Shown piece after piece: positions 45,495 to 54,157 of a DNA stretch of 64,000 nt. A program made the translations under genes and the position numbers. The notes under the pieces are model-generated. The model searched no databases. It was not told where the DNA came from and was given only the letters and a program-made list of their open reading frames with translations. The stretch's first letter is position 1, and every line of letters begins with the position of its first letter. The stretch is from Aurantibacter_A sp039941195 (lineage in GTDB: Bacteria; Bacteroidota; Bacteroidia; Flavobacteriales; Flavobacteriaceae): NCBI RefSeq assembly GCF_039941195.1, contig NZ_JBDVFA010000021.1, positions 1 through 64,000 on the forward strand. Reading direction: 5' to 3'.

Positions 45495-46544
45495 ATGAAG
45501 AAAAAACAAATCATTAGAATATTGACACTGGCGTTAATGTGGTTCATTGCTATTTTGGCATTTGATATTGTACAAAATATAAAGGTGTTTGAAAGGGGAG
45601 ATTGGCTTCCGTATTTTCAATACACCCTTACCATAGTATTGCCTATTATCATAGTTTATTGTATGATAATAAGTGTTAGTGAGGTCTTTTTTACGCGAAT
45701 GATGCTACGCGATTATCCATTTGCAATAGTGGTTATCGTAAAGACCATCTTGCAATTTGCAGTTATTTATGTAATTCATTTTGCCGGTACTTATTTGATA
45801 ACCGAATTGATACCGCTAAGCCCTAACAGTGCCGTTAATGCACATTATGTCTATTTGGGAGCATCACTTAATATTTTTTACGTTGTATATTTTTTCATAG
45901 TTAGTTTTCATTTTAGTCTTTATGCGCAAATTTCCAGAAAATTCGGTTCAACAAACTTGTTCGATATTATAAAGGGAACCTACTTTAGACCAAAGGAAGA
46001 CGAACGAATTTTTATGTTTCTAGACCTCAACCAGTCTACTACAATCGCAGAGGAAATAGGGCATTTAAAATACAGTAGGCTTATTCAAAAATGCTTTACT
46101 AAACTAACCCATCATATTGATAATTATGATGCTGAAGTATATCAATATGTTGGTGATGAAGCGGTATTGACTTGGCGTAATTCCGATACCAAAGCTGCAC
46201 GAAAATGCATAGAATTATATGTAGAGTTTAGGGATAATCTTTTAAAGGCAGCGCCAGAATTTGAAAAGGAATTTGGAGTGGCTCCTAAGTTCAAGGTCGG
46301 AGTCAGTTTTGGTACAGTAGCCATAGCAGAGGTAGGTGATTACAAACGGGATATTGCTTTTCATGGTACCGTTTTAAATACAGGTGCGAGATTATGCCAA
46401 TTATGTAAAGAAATCAAAGAAGATATTCTCTTTTCTTCTGACTTTCAATCCTTACTACAAAATGCTGAAAACAGACTTGATTACGTAGGAGACTTCATGC
46501 TAACTGGAAGACGTACGCTAGAAAAAGTTTACCGATATTCTTAA
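45495..46544 (+). CDS. Membrane-bound class III adenylate/guanylate cyclase
   Basis: A 349-residue protein. About four transmembrane segments lie in residues 10-160, followed by a class III cyclase domain (about 170-345): FMFLDLNQSTTIAEEIGHLKYS carries the first metal Asp, YQYVGDEAVLTW the second, and KVGVSFGTVAIAEVGDYKRDIAFHG and LNTGARLCQ the substrate region. It would make cAMP or cGMP, or could be a pseudo-cyclase. It is the last gene of the RND operon, 74 bp after the duct gene, an uncommon partner for an efflux pump. Confidence 0.85.
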   Translation: MKKKQIIRILTLALMWFIAILAFDIVQNIKVFERGDWLPYFQYTLTIVLPIIIVYCMIISVSEVFFTRMMLRDYPFAIVVIVKTILQFAVIYVIHFAGTYLITELIPLSPNSAVNAHYVYLGASLNIFYVVYFFIVSFHFSLYAQISRKFGSTNLFDIIKGTYFRPKEDERIFMFLDLNQSTTIAEEIGHLKYSRLIQKCFTKLTHHIDNYDAEVYQYVGDEAVLTWRNSDTKAARKCIELYVEFRDNLLKAAPEFEKEFGVAPKFKVGVSFGTVAIAEVGDYKRDIAFHGTVLNTGARLCQLCKEIKEDILFSSDFQSLLQNAENRLDYVGDFMLTGRRTLEKVYRYS

Positions 46545-46658
46545 CTCTTATTTTAATATAGTCAAAGTCGAGCTTTACATTTAAATAGACAATGACTATA
46601 CTTATCATGCCATACTTCAAACATTAATACCTATTAATTGTTAGCTAGTTTTTATGGC

Positions 46659-46672
46659 ATGACTAATGTCAT
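46659..46672 (+). promoter_or_regulatory. ATGAC-N4-GTCAT inverted repeat upstream of the universal stress protein
   Basis: ATGAC (46659-46663), TAAT, GTCAT (46668-46672). The form TGAC-N4-GTCA resembles sites of the Crp/Fnr superfamily (FNR: TTGAT-N4-ATCAA; DNR: TTGAC-N4-GTCAA), which often control universal stress proteins. The same repeat occurs at 13111-13124 upstream of the subtilase. It is followed by six T, so an RNA terminator is also possible. Confidence 0.35.
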
Positions 46673-46782
46673 TTTTTATAATTAAAGAGTGTAATATATT
46701 TAAATATTATTACGGATAGCCTTAGTAGATTTAAGTACTTAATGATTACCCTAATAATAGTATTAAAATTTAAACTCTATAA

Positions 46783-47592
46783 ATGAAAAATATTCTTTTA
46801 CCTACCGATTTTTCTGAAAATGCTGAAAGTGCTATTTCTTATGCAATACAACTTTTCAAAAATGAGATTTGTACTTTCTATATACTACATGCGTACACAT
46901 TTGCTCCTTCTTCTTCGTATACCAAAATTACCGCAGCGGAAGATTTAAATAAAACTGTAAAGTTACTTAAGGAAAACAGCGATAATAAGAATCATAGCTT
47001 CGAAAGCATCATGGTAATGGATAGCCTTCTTAGCATTATAAATAAAACGATAATCAACTATGAAATTGATTTTGTAATAATGGGTACTAGAGGCAGCTCC
47101 GCTATTAAAGAAGTATTTTTTGGAAGTAATACTTTAGACATTATTAGATACGTATACAATTGCCCGGTTATTGCAATTCCTCCGAACTATAAAGGCGAGG
47201 AGTTAAAAGAAATAGTTATAGCCACTGACTTAAAACATTCCTTCAAGGCTCTAGAATTGACTCCTTTAAAAACCATAACTAAAATAAATAACGCAACTTT
47301 AAACATTGCCCGTATAAAATCGAATGCGGTAGTAACTACGGAGCAACAAGCGAACAAAGAATCATTAAGAAATTCTTTAAAAGACACAACTCATCAATTT
47401 TTTGAAGTAGATCCTCAAGGCTCCGTATCGTCAACATTAATTAAACTTGAAAAAGAAAACAGCAATATTGGTTTAATTGCCTTGTTAAAAACTACGCATG
47501 GTTTTTTTAACAACCTTACTAGAGAAGCCGTAATAAAAAATATGGTATACAAAACTAAAATACCACTATTGATACTTCCGAAGTTTGAATAA
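46783..47592 (+). CDS. Tandem universal stress protein
   Basis: A 269-residue protein with two UspA folds. The first (about 1-145) begins ILLPTDFSENAESAISYAIQLF and ends with the nucleotide-binding motif G-2x-G-9x-GS (GTRGSSAIKEVFFGSNT), so it should bind ATP. The second (about 150-269) starts EIVIATDLKHSF and lacks that motif. Such tandem Usp proteins are induced by energy or oxygen stress. A Crp/Fnr-like inverted repeat lies 111 bp upstream. Confidence 0.93.
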   Translation: MKNILLPTDFSENAESAISYAIQLFKNEICTFYILHAYTFAPSSSYTKITAAEDLNKTVKLLKENSDNKNHSFESIMVMDSLLSIINKTIINYEIDFVIMGTRGSSAIKEVFFGSNTLDIIRYVYNCPVIAIPPNYKGEELKEIVIATDLKHSFKALELTPLKTITKINNATLNIARIKSNAVVTTEQQANKESLRNSLKDTTHQFFEVDPQGSVSSTLIKLEKENSNIGLIALLKTTHGFFNNLTREAVIKNMVYKTKIPLLILPKFE

Positions 47593-47635
47593 CTTTCAAT
47601 TCTATGATATTAAGTATAGTAACCAATTTTTAATT

Positions 47636-49060
47636 TCATGGAATTACATCTACTATTACTCGCTTATATCTAGATAATGAAGGTGAACCCTTATCGGATA
47701 CCTTTAAAATAAAGTGAAGTGTCTCCTTTTTATCTACTTTAGGAGCTCCAAATTTTAAAAGATGAATATTTTGAGCATCTAAAACAATTTCTTTTTTGTA
47801 CGTGCTTTCTTCAGCATAATAAAACCACCAATAACTTAGATTATCTCCGTCTGGATCAGTTGAATTTAAAGCATCCATGCTAATTAATTTCCCAGATTTC
47901 ACAGTCAACCTATCTGAATGAGACAAAACCGGAACTGGTGGGTGATTTGCTTCTTCATAATTCATGAAACACCAGTCCATTCGTGCAGCAAAATCATTTT
48001 GAAAATCATCTCGCCAACGCCACAAGGTTACTTTATTATCATTAAAAGATACGGTATCCGGAACTTTTGCTCTACCATAATCTTTCGACACTGCTGGTAT
48101 ATACAAATCATTCGTATTGGTCCAAATAGCTCTTGTTTCCGGCGCAATCTCTACAATTGACTTCCCTTCTTTAGCTTTTGAAAAAGCTGGTTTATACAAG
48201 CTATATCTTCCACCCCAAGAACCCCAATCTGGATGTTCAGACTCGTTTAATCCATTCGGAATTAGTGACAAAAAAGCAGGAGTATCTCCTTCTACACCAT
48301 AAGCAACATCTGGATACATAGCACCTAATGGCCCATGTGCTTGTTGAATATTTTCTGCCATCCAAGAATTACTAATTTTACTATTATCAATTCCCTTAAC
48401 AAAAGTGTTTACACCTGTCCATGTTGCTTCAGCATAAAAATCACCAGGAGTAACAATGTAAAACAATGCTGGGAAATTATTTCGAATCCAAATTCCACTA
48501 TCATCCTGATCAGATATCGCATAAACTCTTAGTTTTGAAATTAATCTTTTCGCCTCTTTCTTACTTTTGGTTTTTCTAATTTTATCTAACGACTGGGCTA
48601 AAGTATTTGCGCCACCCCAAACGGAAACCCACAACGGTCGGTCGTCTTTTTCTTCTAGAATTTTAATAATCCATTCAGAACCTTCAGAATCCATTCCTTC
48701 TCCTACACCTTTCATACCATATATTGGAAGTCCTTTCTTTATTAAAGACATCAATTTTTCCCCAGTAGGATAACCAGATTCATGCTTTAATAAGTTTCCT
48801 TGAACTTTATCATAATTATTAATAACCCTTTCTATCGATTCCGGAGCAACATTACTACGTTGCCAACAAGACGTAGTAGCCACAATACCTTTTATATCTA
48901 TTTGATTGGAATATAATAGCAAACGAATTAACGATTGAGTGTCGTCAGGGTCTGCCTCAATATCGGTAAGAATAACCACTCTATTTTTATGGATATTTTG
49001 GGCAATAGCATCAATATGAGAAATGAAACAAAAGAAACTAAATAGATATAGCAATTTCAT
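47636..49060 (-). CDS. Secreted DUF1593 nucleoside-hydrolase-like protein
   Basis: A 474-residue protein with a signal peptide (to about residue 21, AIAQ). The main domain resembles the nucleoside hydrolase fold: VVILTDIEADPDDTQSLIRLLLYS supplies an Asp cluster for calcium, and DRPLWVSVWGGANTLAQSL, YAISDQDDSGIWIRNNFP and WTNTNDLYIP are typical of DUF1593 proteins. A C-terminal beta domain (about 370-474; DPDGDNLSYWWFYYAEE) resembles an immunoglobulin-like module. The substrate is likely a glycoside or nucleoside; unproven. It converges on the stress gene (43 bp). Confidence 0.85.
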   Translation of the reverse strand: MKLLYLFSFFCFISHIDAIAQNIHKNRVVILTDIEADPDDTQSLIRLLLYSNQIDIKGIVATTSCWQRSNVAPESIERVINNYDKVQGNLLKHESGYPTGEKLMSLIKKGLPIYGMKGVGEGMDSEGSEWIIKILEEKDDRPLWVSVWGGANTLAQSLDKIRKTKSKKEAKRLISKLRVYAISDQDDSGIWIRNNFPALFYIVTPGDFYAEATWTGVNTFVKGIDNSKISNSWMAENIQQAHGPLGAMYPDVAYGVEGDTPAFLSLIPNGLNESEHPDWGSWGGRYSLYKPAFSKAKEGKSIVEIAPETRAIWTNTNDLYIPAVSKDYGRAKVPDTVSFNDNKVTLWRWRDDFQNDFAARMDWCFMNYEEANHPPVPVLSHSDRLTVKSGKLISMDALNSTDPDGDNLSYWWFYYAEESTYKKEIVLDAQNIHLLKFGAPKVDKKETLHFILKVSDKGSPSLSRYKRVIVDVIP

Positions 49061-49212
49061 AATTAATATTATTTAAACTTAGGACAGAAGTATAATTATT
49101 TCCATCTCGACTAAGATAATAGAATTTATATTCCACTAGAAACTTTTATAACTAAGAATCTTTCAGCTTTATTACAACCAAATAAAGTCCCTCAATAAAG
49201 AGAAGCTTTTCG

Positions 49213-49266
49213 TTGTAAAGGCGGAGAGACTCGAAATCTCACACCGCAAGGCACTAGATCCTAAGT
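49213..49266 (-). repeat. Partial tRNA-Leu copy, left attachment-site-like direct repeat of a genomic island
   Basis: This stretch repeats 57394-57447 in the same orientation with 52 of 54 identical bases; mismatches are at 49218 and 49236. It corresponds to the tRNA-Leu(UAG) from the start of the anticodon loop to the 3' end plus a few bases. It lacks the 5' half and cannot make a tRNA. Phage and island integrases typically recombine at this part of tRNA genes, leaving exactly such a direct repeat. Other than this, 49061-49445 shows no gene. Confidence 0.85.
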
Positions 49267-49445
49267 TCCGATTTATATTAAAAATTCTCAAAATATCTTA
49301 ACACTATAAAACTTATCAAACTATATGAGGTTATTTGGAACCAATACGTAATTTTATCTGGTCTAATATGGTGTTTAAAAAATCTAAGGAATATGAAAAT
49401 ATTCGATTTTTTTTGTAGCAGGGAGAAAAAAGGGCAAGTGATTTT

Positions 49446-49646
49446 TTACCCCTTGGGCTTTTGTGCGGCTCCAAGGATTTCGTGCGAAACTGGAACGGAA
49501 AGACTTTTTTTCGCTTTAATAAGAATTGTTACTTGTACCTTATTCGCAAAAACTTCTTCATTGTGAAAGCCAATCCAATTAACTCCGTCTTTATCCATCA
49601 CACTTGAGAGTCCACTACCTGATTTTTCTAAGTAATAGTTCGCCAT
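49446..49646 (-). CDS. Small protein of unknown function, possibly a gene relic, at the island end
   Basis: A 66-residue frame. The first 28 residues (ending DKDGVNWIGFHNEE) resemble the N-terminus of a group of polysaccharide-related Bacteroidota proteins that I recall beginning with a DKDG.DWIGF phrase; the rest (VQVTILIKAKKSL) is not recognisable and has no such context. It may be a truncated remnant at the island boundary. There is no signal peptide. Confidence 0.35.
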   Translation of the reverse strand: MANYYLEKSGSGLSSVMDKDGVNWIGFHNEEVFANKVQVTILIKAKKSLSVPVSHEILGAAQKPKG

Positions 49647-49691
49647 GGCGAGTTACTATAAAATATGCTTCTCTCCACCTGCACTATCATC

Positions 49692-49727
49692 TGTGGCATG
49701 TTTGAGGGTAACATTCCCTAAGCCACA
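49692..49727 (-). terminator. Two-part hairpin after the island dehydrogenase operon
   Basis: TGTGGC (49692-49697) pairs with GCCACA (49722-49727) and, inside it, AGGG (49705-49708) with CCCT (49716-49719). It lies about 120 bp after the stop of the Ldh-family gene on the minus strand. No T-run follows, so it may be a 3' stabiliser rather than a terminator. Confidence 0.35.
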
Positions 49728-49846
49728 TGAGCCAAAGCTAACTATTAGAAATCGTATTCTAATTTTTTGAAATTCGCATCATAATGGTATTCGGTACCTT
49801 ATAAACAACAGTTAGAAAACATCCATTAATTTGCTAATCATACCGC

Positions 49847-50884
49847 TCAACCCTCAAGCGCCACATTAAATTCTTCAGCTAGTGTTTCTAATTTAGCCAC
49901 TATCGCTTTTGATAGTTTTACACCGTTTTGCTTGGCATCGATTAAACCTTTCATGGCCGAAGACCCAGGCAAGCGCACAGGTCTGTCCGGGTCAACGGGG
50001 TCAGATTCAAGACAGGCTTTCACAAGGTGACTTGTTTGTCGTTTGAAAGCATCAACTCCAGCAAATGCCTCTGGATCAATTATCTGAATAAAAACATTTC
50101 CTTGGGATCCTGTTGGTTTGTCCGCACGACCATAACCAGCTAAACCTTGTGTGTATGCTTCAATCATTAACGAGAGTGCAAAGCCCTTATGTCCATATTC
50201 CTTGCCACCCAGCATAAGATGGCTACCTCCATTCAACAAAGCCAGAGGGTCATCGGTTGCAACGCCATCGGCGTCTTGTGCCCACTTACCGGGAAATTTT
50301 TTATTTTCTTCCCGCAGTTTCATAGCCATCGTGTTGCTTGTAATCGAGCAAGACATATCTATTAATATTGGGGTACCGTTTGTCGGAATACCAACAGCCA
50401 TAGGATTGGGAGTTAAAACGGGAGTTTTCCCACCAAATGGAACAACGTTTTTACCTGAAGGACCCGATACCGCTATCTTAACTAGTAAATCTTGTTCTGT
50501 TATTTGAGGCAAAAAAGCAGCAAGACACCCTGTATGATGTGCTTCTTGAATGGTTATGGTGCAAAGACCAAATTTCTTTGCCCGTTTCGCTGCTAACTTT
50601 AAAGCCGTGTCGAGCAACCAAATACCTGATAAACGCTTTCCTTGCCATGCTAATATTGGCCCAGTGTCTTTTAATACTTCGGGTTGTCCGTTCGGATTCA
50701 TTACGCCCTCTTTCAATGCCTTAATATAAATAGGTAAAAATGCTATTCCATGCGTATTGTGACCCATAGCATCGGCGGTAACTATAATCCCGGATGCTAT
50801 TTTTGCCTTTTCAGATTCTAGTCCAGCTTTTTCTAATATTGTTGAAGTAAATTCTACTAATTTTTCAAATTTGAATATGGTCAT
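49847..50884 (-). CDS. Ldh-family NAD(P)-dependent dehydrogenase (island)
   Basis: A 345-residue protein of the malate/L-lactate dehydrogenase-like (Ldh_2) family. Conserved segments: ADAMGHNTHGIAFLPIYIKAL with the catalytic His, TIQEAHHTGCLAAFLP, VVPFGGKTPVLTPNPMAVGIPT, ILIDMSCSITS and GGKEYGHKGFALSLMIEAYTQGL. Relatives reduce or oxidise 2-keto acids such as ureidoglycolate, sulfolactate or 2,3-diketogulonate. It is not a close copy of the YiaK-like protein at 4994-5998. It is downstream of an SSS symporter (34 bp) and would oxidise or reduce an imported sugar acid. Confidence 0.85.
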   Translation of the reverse strand: MTIFKFEKLVEFTSTILEKAGLESEKAKIASGIIVTADAMGHNTHGIAFLPIYIKALKEGVMNPNGQPEVLKDTGPILAWQGKRLSGIWLLDTALKLAAKRAKKFGLCTITIQEAHHTGCLAAFLPQITEQDLLVKIAVSGPSGKNVVPFGGKTPVLTPNPMAVGIPTNGTPILIDMSCSITSNTMAMKLREENKKFPGKWAQDADGVATDDPLALLNGGSHLMLGGKEYGHKGFALSLMIEAYTQGLAGYGRADKPTGSQGNVFIQIIDPEAFAGVDAFKRQTSHLVKACLESDPVDPDRPVRLPGSSAMKGLIDAKQNGVKLSKAIVAKLETLAEEFNVALEG

Positions 50885-50918
50885 TTTCCTTGGTTTTTAA
50901 AATAAAATATTCGTTTTT

Positions 50919-52679
50919 TTAAGTTGGGTTGGATGGTGAAATTTCATTCTTTGCACTGCGTTTTAACATAAAACCAAAAATGAAAATTAAAAGGGCACAA
51001 ACTATAAATATGGCCCTGCCCCAAATTGGGTTTGGTATTAATGCCATAAGAAAAATACCTGCACTCATGACCATTACAATGGCGCCTAACTTATTACGTT
51101 GCTGCCTATCAACTTCACTATCTTCACTTGCAACAACAGGTGTTTCTAAATCTTGAAAAAAGTGCTCCGTTTCGATTTTATATTTGTCTTTAGATTCTTT
51201 GTAAAATAGAGAGGTTGCCCAAAAGAAACCACTAGTGATAAATATATGACTTGCTATTGTTAAAATAATATTCAAGTCAGCTATTTCTCGTTTAGTAAGT
51301 GATTCGATACCAAATAAGCCTCCACATACTTCTGCGGTAAACACATTCATTATGAACCAAGAAACAAATAGACCTACTACAATAGTGGCCCATGGTGCCC
51401 AAGAAGGCGTCTTTTTTACTACTAGGCCGAGCATAAGCGGCACCATCATCGGCATTTGGACCATAGTAGAAACAGATATCATCAGTTCGAAAATACTAAG
51501 TTCTTTCAATGAAGAAAAATAGAGCGCAGTGACGATAACAATGCTCCCACTTACAAAGCTCACCAACTTACTTACTGTCATTAACTTTTTGTCATCCGTT
51601 TGCTTATTCCTTTTAGCAAGAAAAGGCTGATAGATGCTTCGTACAAAAATTCCAGCATTTTTATTAAGTGCTGAGTCCATAGAAGACATAGAAGCGGCAA
51701 AAAGGCTAGCCATCATTAACCCCACAGTTCCGACAGGCATGGCCCTACGAGCAAACTCTAAATAAATTGCATCTGCTGCCTTACTACCAAGTTCAGCATA
51801 ACCAGCGGTTGCATCTGGATAAAGACTAGCTGATGCCCAAGGAGGAATGAACCAAAGAACTATACCCATTGCAGTTAAAGCCATTGCCATTAAACTCGCT
51901 TTACGGGCATTGATGGAATCTTTTGCATTAAGAAACCGAAATGACTCATTCAGATTCATCATTGAAATTATCATTTTTGGTAAAAACAGGATAAAGGTAC
52001 CTATCAACAAAATGGGGTAGTTCATATCTGGCCCCATTAAAAAGTCTCCTGGAAAATCATTTATCATCTTAATGGGGCCACCAACTTTCACCAAGGCTAC
52101 GACTGCACAGGCTACTGATACTAGAACAACTATCAAACTTTGAACAAAGTCTGAGGCAACAACACCCCAAGCTCCAGATAATACAGATACAAAAAGGACG
52201 GTTAGACCAATTGCAATAGTTGTTATAACTATATCAGATTCAAAAACTGCACTTGAAAAAACCCCAAGTGCATTTAACCAAACACCTGCATTTAGAAAGG
52301 ATAACATAATTAAGGCCCATGAAAAAAATAGTTCATTTTCCGAGCCAAATCGTCTTTTAATGGCTTGGGAAGGCGTATCCACTCTCATTTGTCGGAATCT
52401 ATAAGAAAAGAACTTCCATGCACAAAAAAATGCAAAGCAATTACCAATATAAACCGCTGTAATTGCAAAACCATCATTATAGGCTTTGCCTGCTGCGCCA
52501 GTAAAAGTTACGGCCGAAAACTGTGCCATAAAGGCGGTAGAACCCACCATCCACCATAACATTCTTCCGCCACCTCGAAAATAATCACTCGTAGATTTAC
52601 TAGCCATTCGCGAAAAAACGATTCCAATGGCAAGGATTAATACAAAATAGAGCCCAATTACTAGATTGTCGTAGAACAT
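50919..52679 (-). CDS. SSS-family sodium/solute symporter 1 (island)
   Basis: A 586-residue transporter with about 13-14 membrane helices of the sodium:solute symporter family. The N-terminus runs SDYFRGGGRMLWWMVGSTAFMAQFSAVTFTGAAGKAY, the sodium-binding helix region, and the conserved MASLFAASMSSMDSALNKNAGIFV block follows at about 315. The C-terminal end (about 540-586) includes LMALIPNPIWGRAIFIVCALLIF, which is echoed in the degenerate fragment at 52742-52897. It likely imports a sugar acid for the enzymes of the island. Confidence 0.9.
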   Translation of the reverse strand: MFYDNLVIGLYFVLILAIGIVFSRMASKSTSDYFRGGGRMLWWMVGSTAFMAQFSAVTFTGAAGKAYNDGFAITAVYIGNCFAFFCAWKFFSYRFRQMRVDTPSQAIKRRFGSENELFFSWALIMLSFLNAGVWLNALGVFSSAVFESDIVITTIAIGLTVLFVSVLSGAWGVVASDFVQSLIVVLVSVACAVVALVKVGGPIKMINDFPGDFLMGPDMNYPILLIGTFILFLPKMIISMMNLNESFRFLNAKDSINARKASLMAMALTAMGIVLWFIPPWASASLYPDATAGYAELGSKAADAIYLEFARRAMPVGTVGLMMASLFAASMSSMDSALNKNAGIFVRSIYQPFLAKRNKQTDDKKLMTVSKLVSFVSGSIVIVTALYFSSLKELSIFELMISVSTMVQMPMMVPLMLGLVVKKTPSWAPWATIVVGLFVSWFIMNVFTAEVCGGLFGIESLTKREIADLNIILTIASHIFITSGFFWATSLFYKESKDKYKIETEHFFQDLETPVVASEDSEVDRQQRNKLGAIVMVMSAGIFLMALIPNPIWGRAIFIVCALLIFIFGFMLKRSAKNEISPSNPT

Positions 52680-52741
52680 TTCATTTAATTTTTAAATTAA
52701 TAATTAAGTCGTTAAAGCACCTCCACTTTTCGCTTATTTAC

Positions 52742-52897
52742 TCATTTAATAACAAATATGATAAGTGAACAAATTGCAAATATCATACTTCTCCATAGCG
52801 GATTTGGAATCAGAGCCATTAGCAACATAGTAGCGCTAAATGTTATTATCATCCCGCTATGTTTATGTTTTAAACTTTCTGTCCTTTTAGTGCACTT
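52742..52897 (-). pseudogene. C-terminal relic of a third SSS symporter
   Basis: On the minus strand an open stretch without an adequate start encodes the sequence SATMLLMALIPNPLW followed by RSMIFAICSLIIFVIK and a TGA at 52742-52744. It aligns with the C-terminal membrane helices of symporter 1 (SAGIFLMALIPNPIW, then GRAIFIVCALLIFIF). A stop codon lies directly upstream (TAA at 52898-52900), so only about 50 codons remain. It lies between symporter 1 and the dehydratase gene and looks like the residue of a lost tandem transporter. Confidence 0.7.
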
Positions 52898-52928
52898 TTA
52901 TTTTTTTAATTCTTCTGTCGGTTGTGTT

Positions 52929-54146
52929 TTACCAATTCCAAAGCGTACCATCCTCCAATCGATTTACTGGAAGATATGATCGTTTGTAAGGATATTTTTT
53001 AGCTGCTTCTTCGTTGAAATCAACGCCCCAACCCGGTTGGTCATCCATATAGAGTAGCCCTTCTTTTAGTTCAATTTTGTAGCTAAACACTTCATTAAGT
53101 TCAGGTGTGCCGAAACCAACAAATTCCTGTACACCGAAATTGGATGCCCAAAGATTAAAATGCATATGGGCCATTAAGCAGACTGGTGAAAGATCTGGTG
53201 CTCCGTGTGGCGCCATACGTACATGGTATAGTGAAGCGAAATCTGCCAATCTTTTTAAAGGTGTTAGGCCGCCACCATGGGTAACAGCAGTTCTGACATA
53301 GTCTATCCATTGGTTTTCAATCATCTCTTTGGCATCCCAAAGGGTGTTGAATTTTTCACCAGTGGCTAAAGGTGTGTCCGTATGTTCTCGAATGACTTTA
53401 TATCCTTCTGCATTTTCGGTAGTTACAGCATCCTCAATAAAAAGCAATTTATACGGCTCTAATAATTTGCATAAGCGAGATGCTTCAATAGGGGTTAATC
53501 TGCTATGCACATCATGGCAAAGTTCTATTTCATAGCCAAATTTTTCTCTTGCCTGTTTGAAAAGTTCAGGAATAAAATTCATGTATCTAGTAGTAGACCA
53601 TTCTTGTTCTGGTGGTAGCGGTCGATTGCCTTGTAATTCGTAATAGTTTTTTTTGCCCTCCATAGTTCCATAGGTTCCTTTTGTATTGGGTATGGTACAT
53701 TGTAAGCGAACCGCTTTGTATCCATCCTCGATCATAGAACCTAAGTTCTTTAAAACCTCTTCTATACTTTCACCATTCGCATGACCGTATACTGTGACCC
53801 CTTTTCTGCTTTTGCCACCAAGTAGCTGATAAACTGGCATATTGGCCATTTTACCTTTAATATCCCAAAGTGCCATATCAATAGCAGCAATGGCGGCAAT
53901 ACTCACAGCTCCATTTTGCCAATAGGCTCCTTTGTATAAATACTGCCAAATATCCTCGATTTGATGGGCATCTTTTCCTATTAAGCACGGGGTAATGTGT
54001 TCTTCTATATACGCAACAACAGCCATTTCTCTACCATTTAGAGTAGCGTCACCTAACCCATATGTGCCTTTTTCTGTAGTAATCTTAACAGTAACAAAGT
54101 TGCGCCCCGGACAGCAAACAAAAACTTTTATATCCTTTATTTTCAT
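52929..54146 (-). CDS. D-mannonate dehydratase-like enolase-superfamily enzyme
   Basis: A 405-residue member of the mandelate racemase/enolase superfamily, RspA/ManD type. Characteristic segments: VFVCCPGRNFVTVKI, TYGLGDATLNGREMAV, DIWQYLYKGAYWQNGAVS, VYQLLGGKSRKGVTVYGHANGES, then the metal-ligand region IELCHDVHSRLTP, LFIEDAVT, ATGEKFNTLWDAKE and MAPHGAPDLSPVC. Such proteins dehydrate D-mannonate (or D-gluconate) to 2-keto-3-deoxygluconate. The KDG kinase and aldolase are not in the window and must come from elsewhere in the genome. It lies between the two symporters. Confidence 0.85.
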   Translation of the reverse strand: MKIKDIKVFVCCPGRNFVTVKITTEKGTYGLGDATLNGREMAVVAYIEEHITPCLIGKDAHQIEDIWQYLYKGAYWQNGAVSIAAIAAIDMALWDIKGKMANMPVYQLLGGKSRKGVTVYGHANGESIEEVLKNLGSMIEDGYKAVRLQCTIPNTKGTYGTMEGKKNYYELQGNRPLPPEQEWSTTRYMNFIPELFKQAREKFGYEIELCHDVHSRLTPIEASRLCKLLEPYKLLFIEDAVTTENAEGYKVIREHTDTPLATGEKFNTLWDAKEMIENQWIDYVRTAVTHGGGLTPLKRLADFASLYHVRMAPHGAPDLSPVCLMAHMHFNLWASNFGVQEFVGFGTPELNEVFSYKIELKEGLLYMDDQPGWGVDFNEEAAKKYPYKRSYLPVNRLEDGTLWNW

Positions 54147-54157
54147 CCTAACATTTA

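Noticed and set aside
50151..50507. A 118-codon plus-strand frame inside the island dehydrogenase gene
   Set aside because: Opposite-strand shadow of a gene with strong family motifs.
52758..52979. A 73-codon plus-strand frame in the gap between symporter 1 and the dehydratase gene
   Set aside because: It is antisense to the degenerate symporter fragment, which explains its hydrophobic composition.
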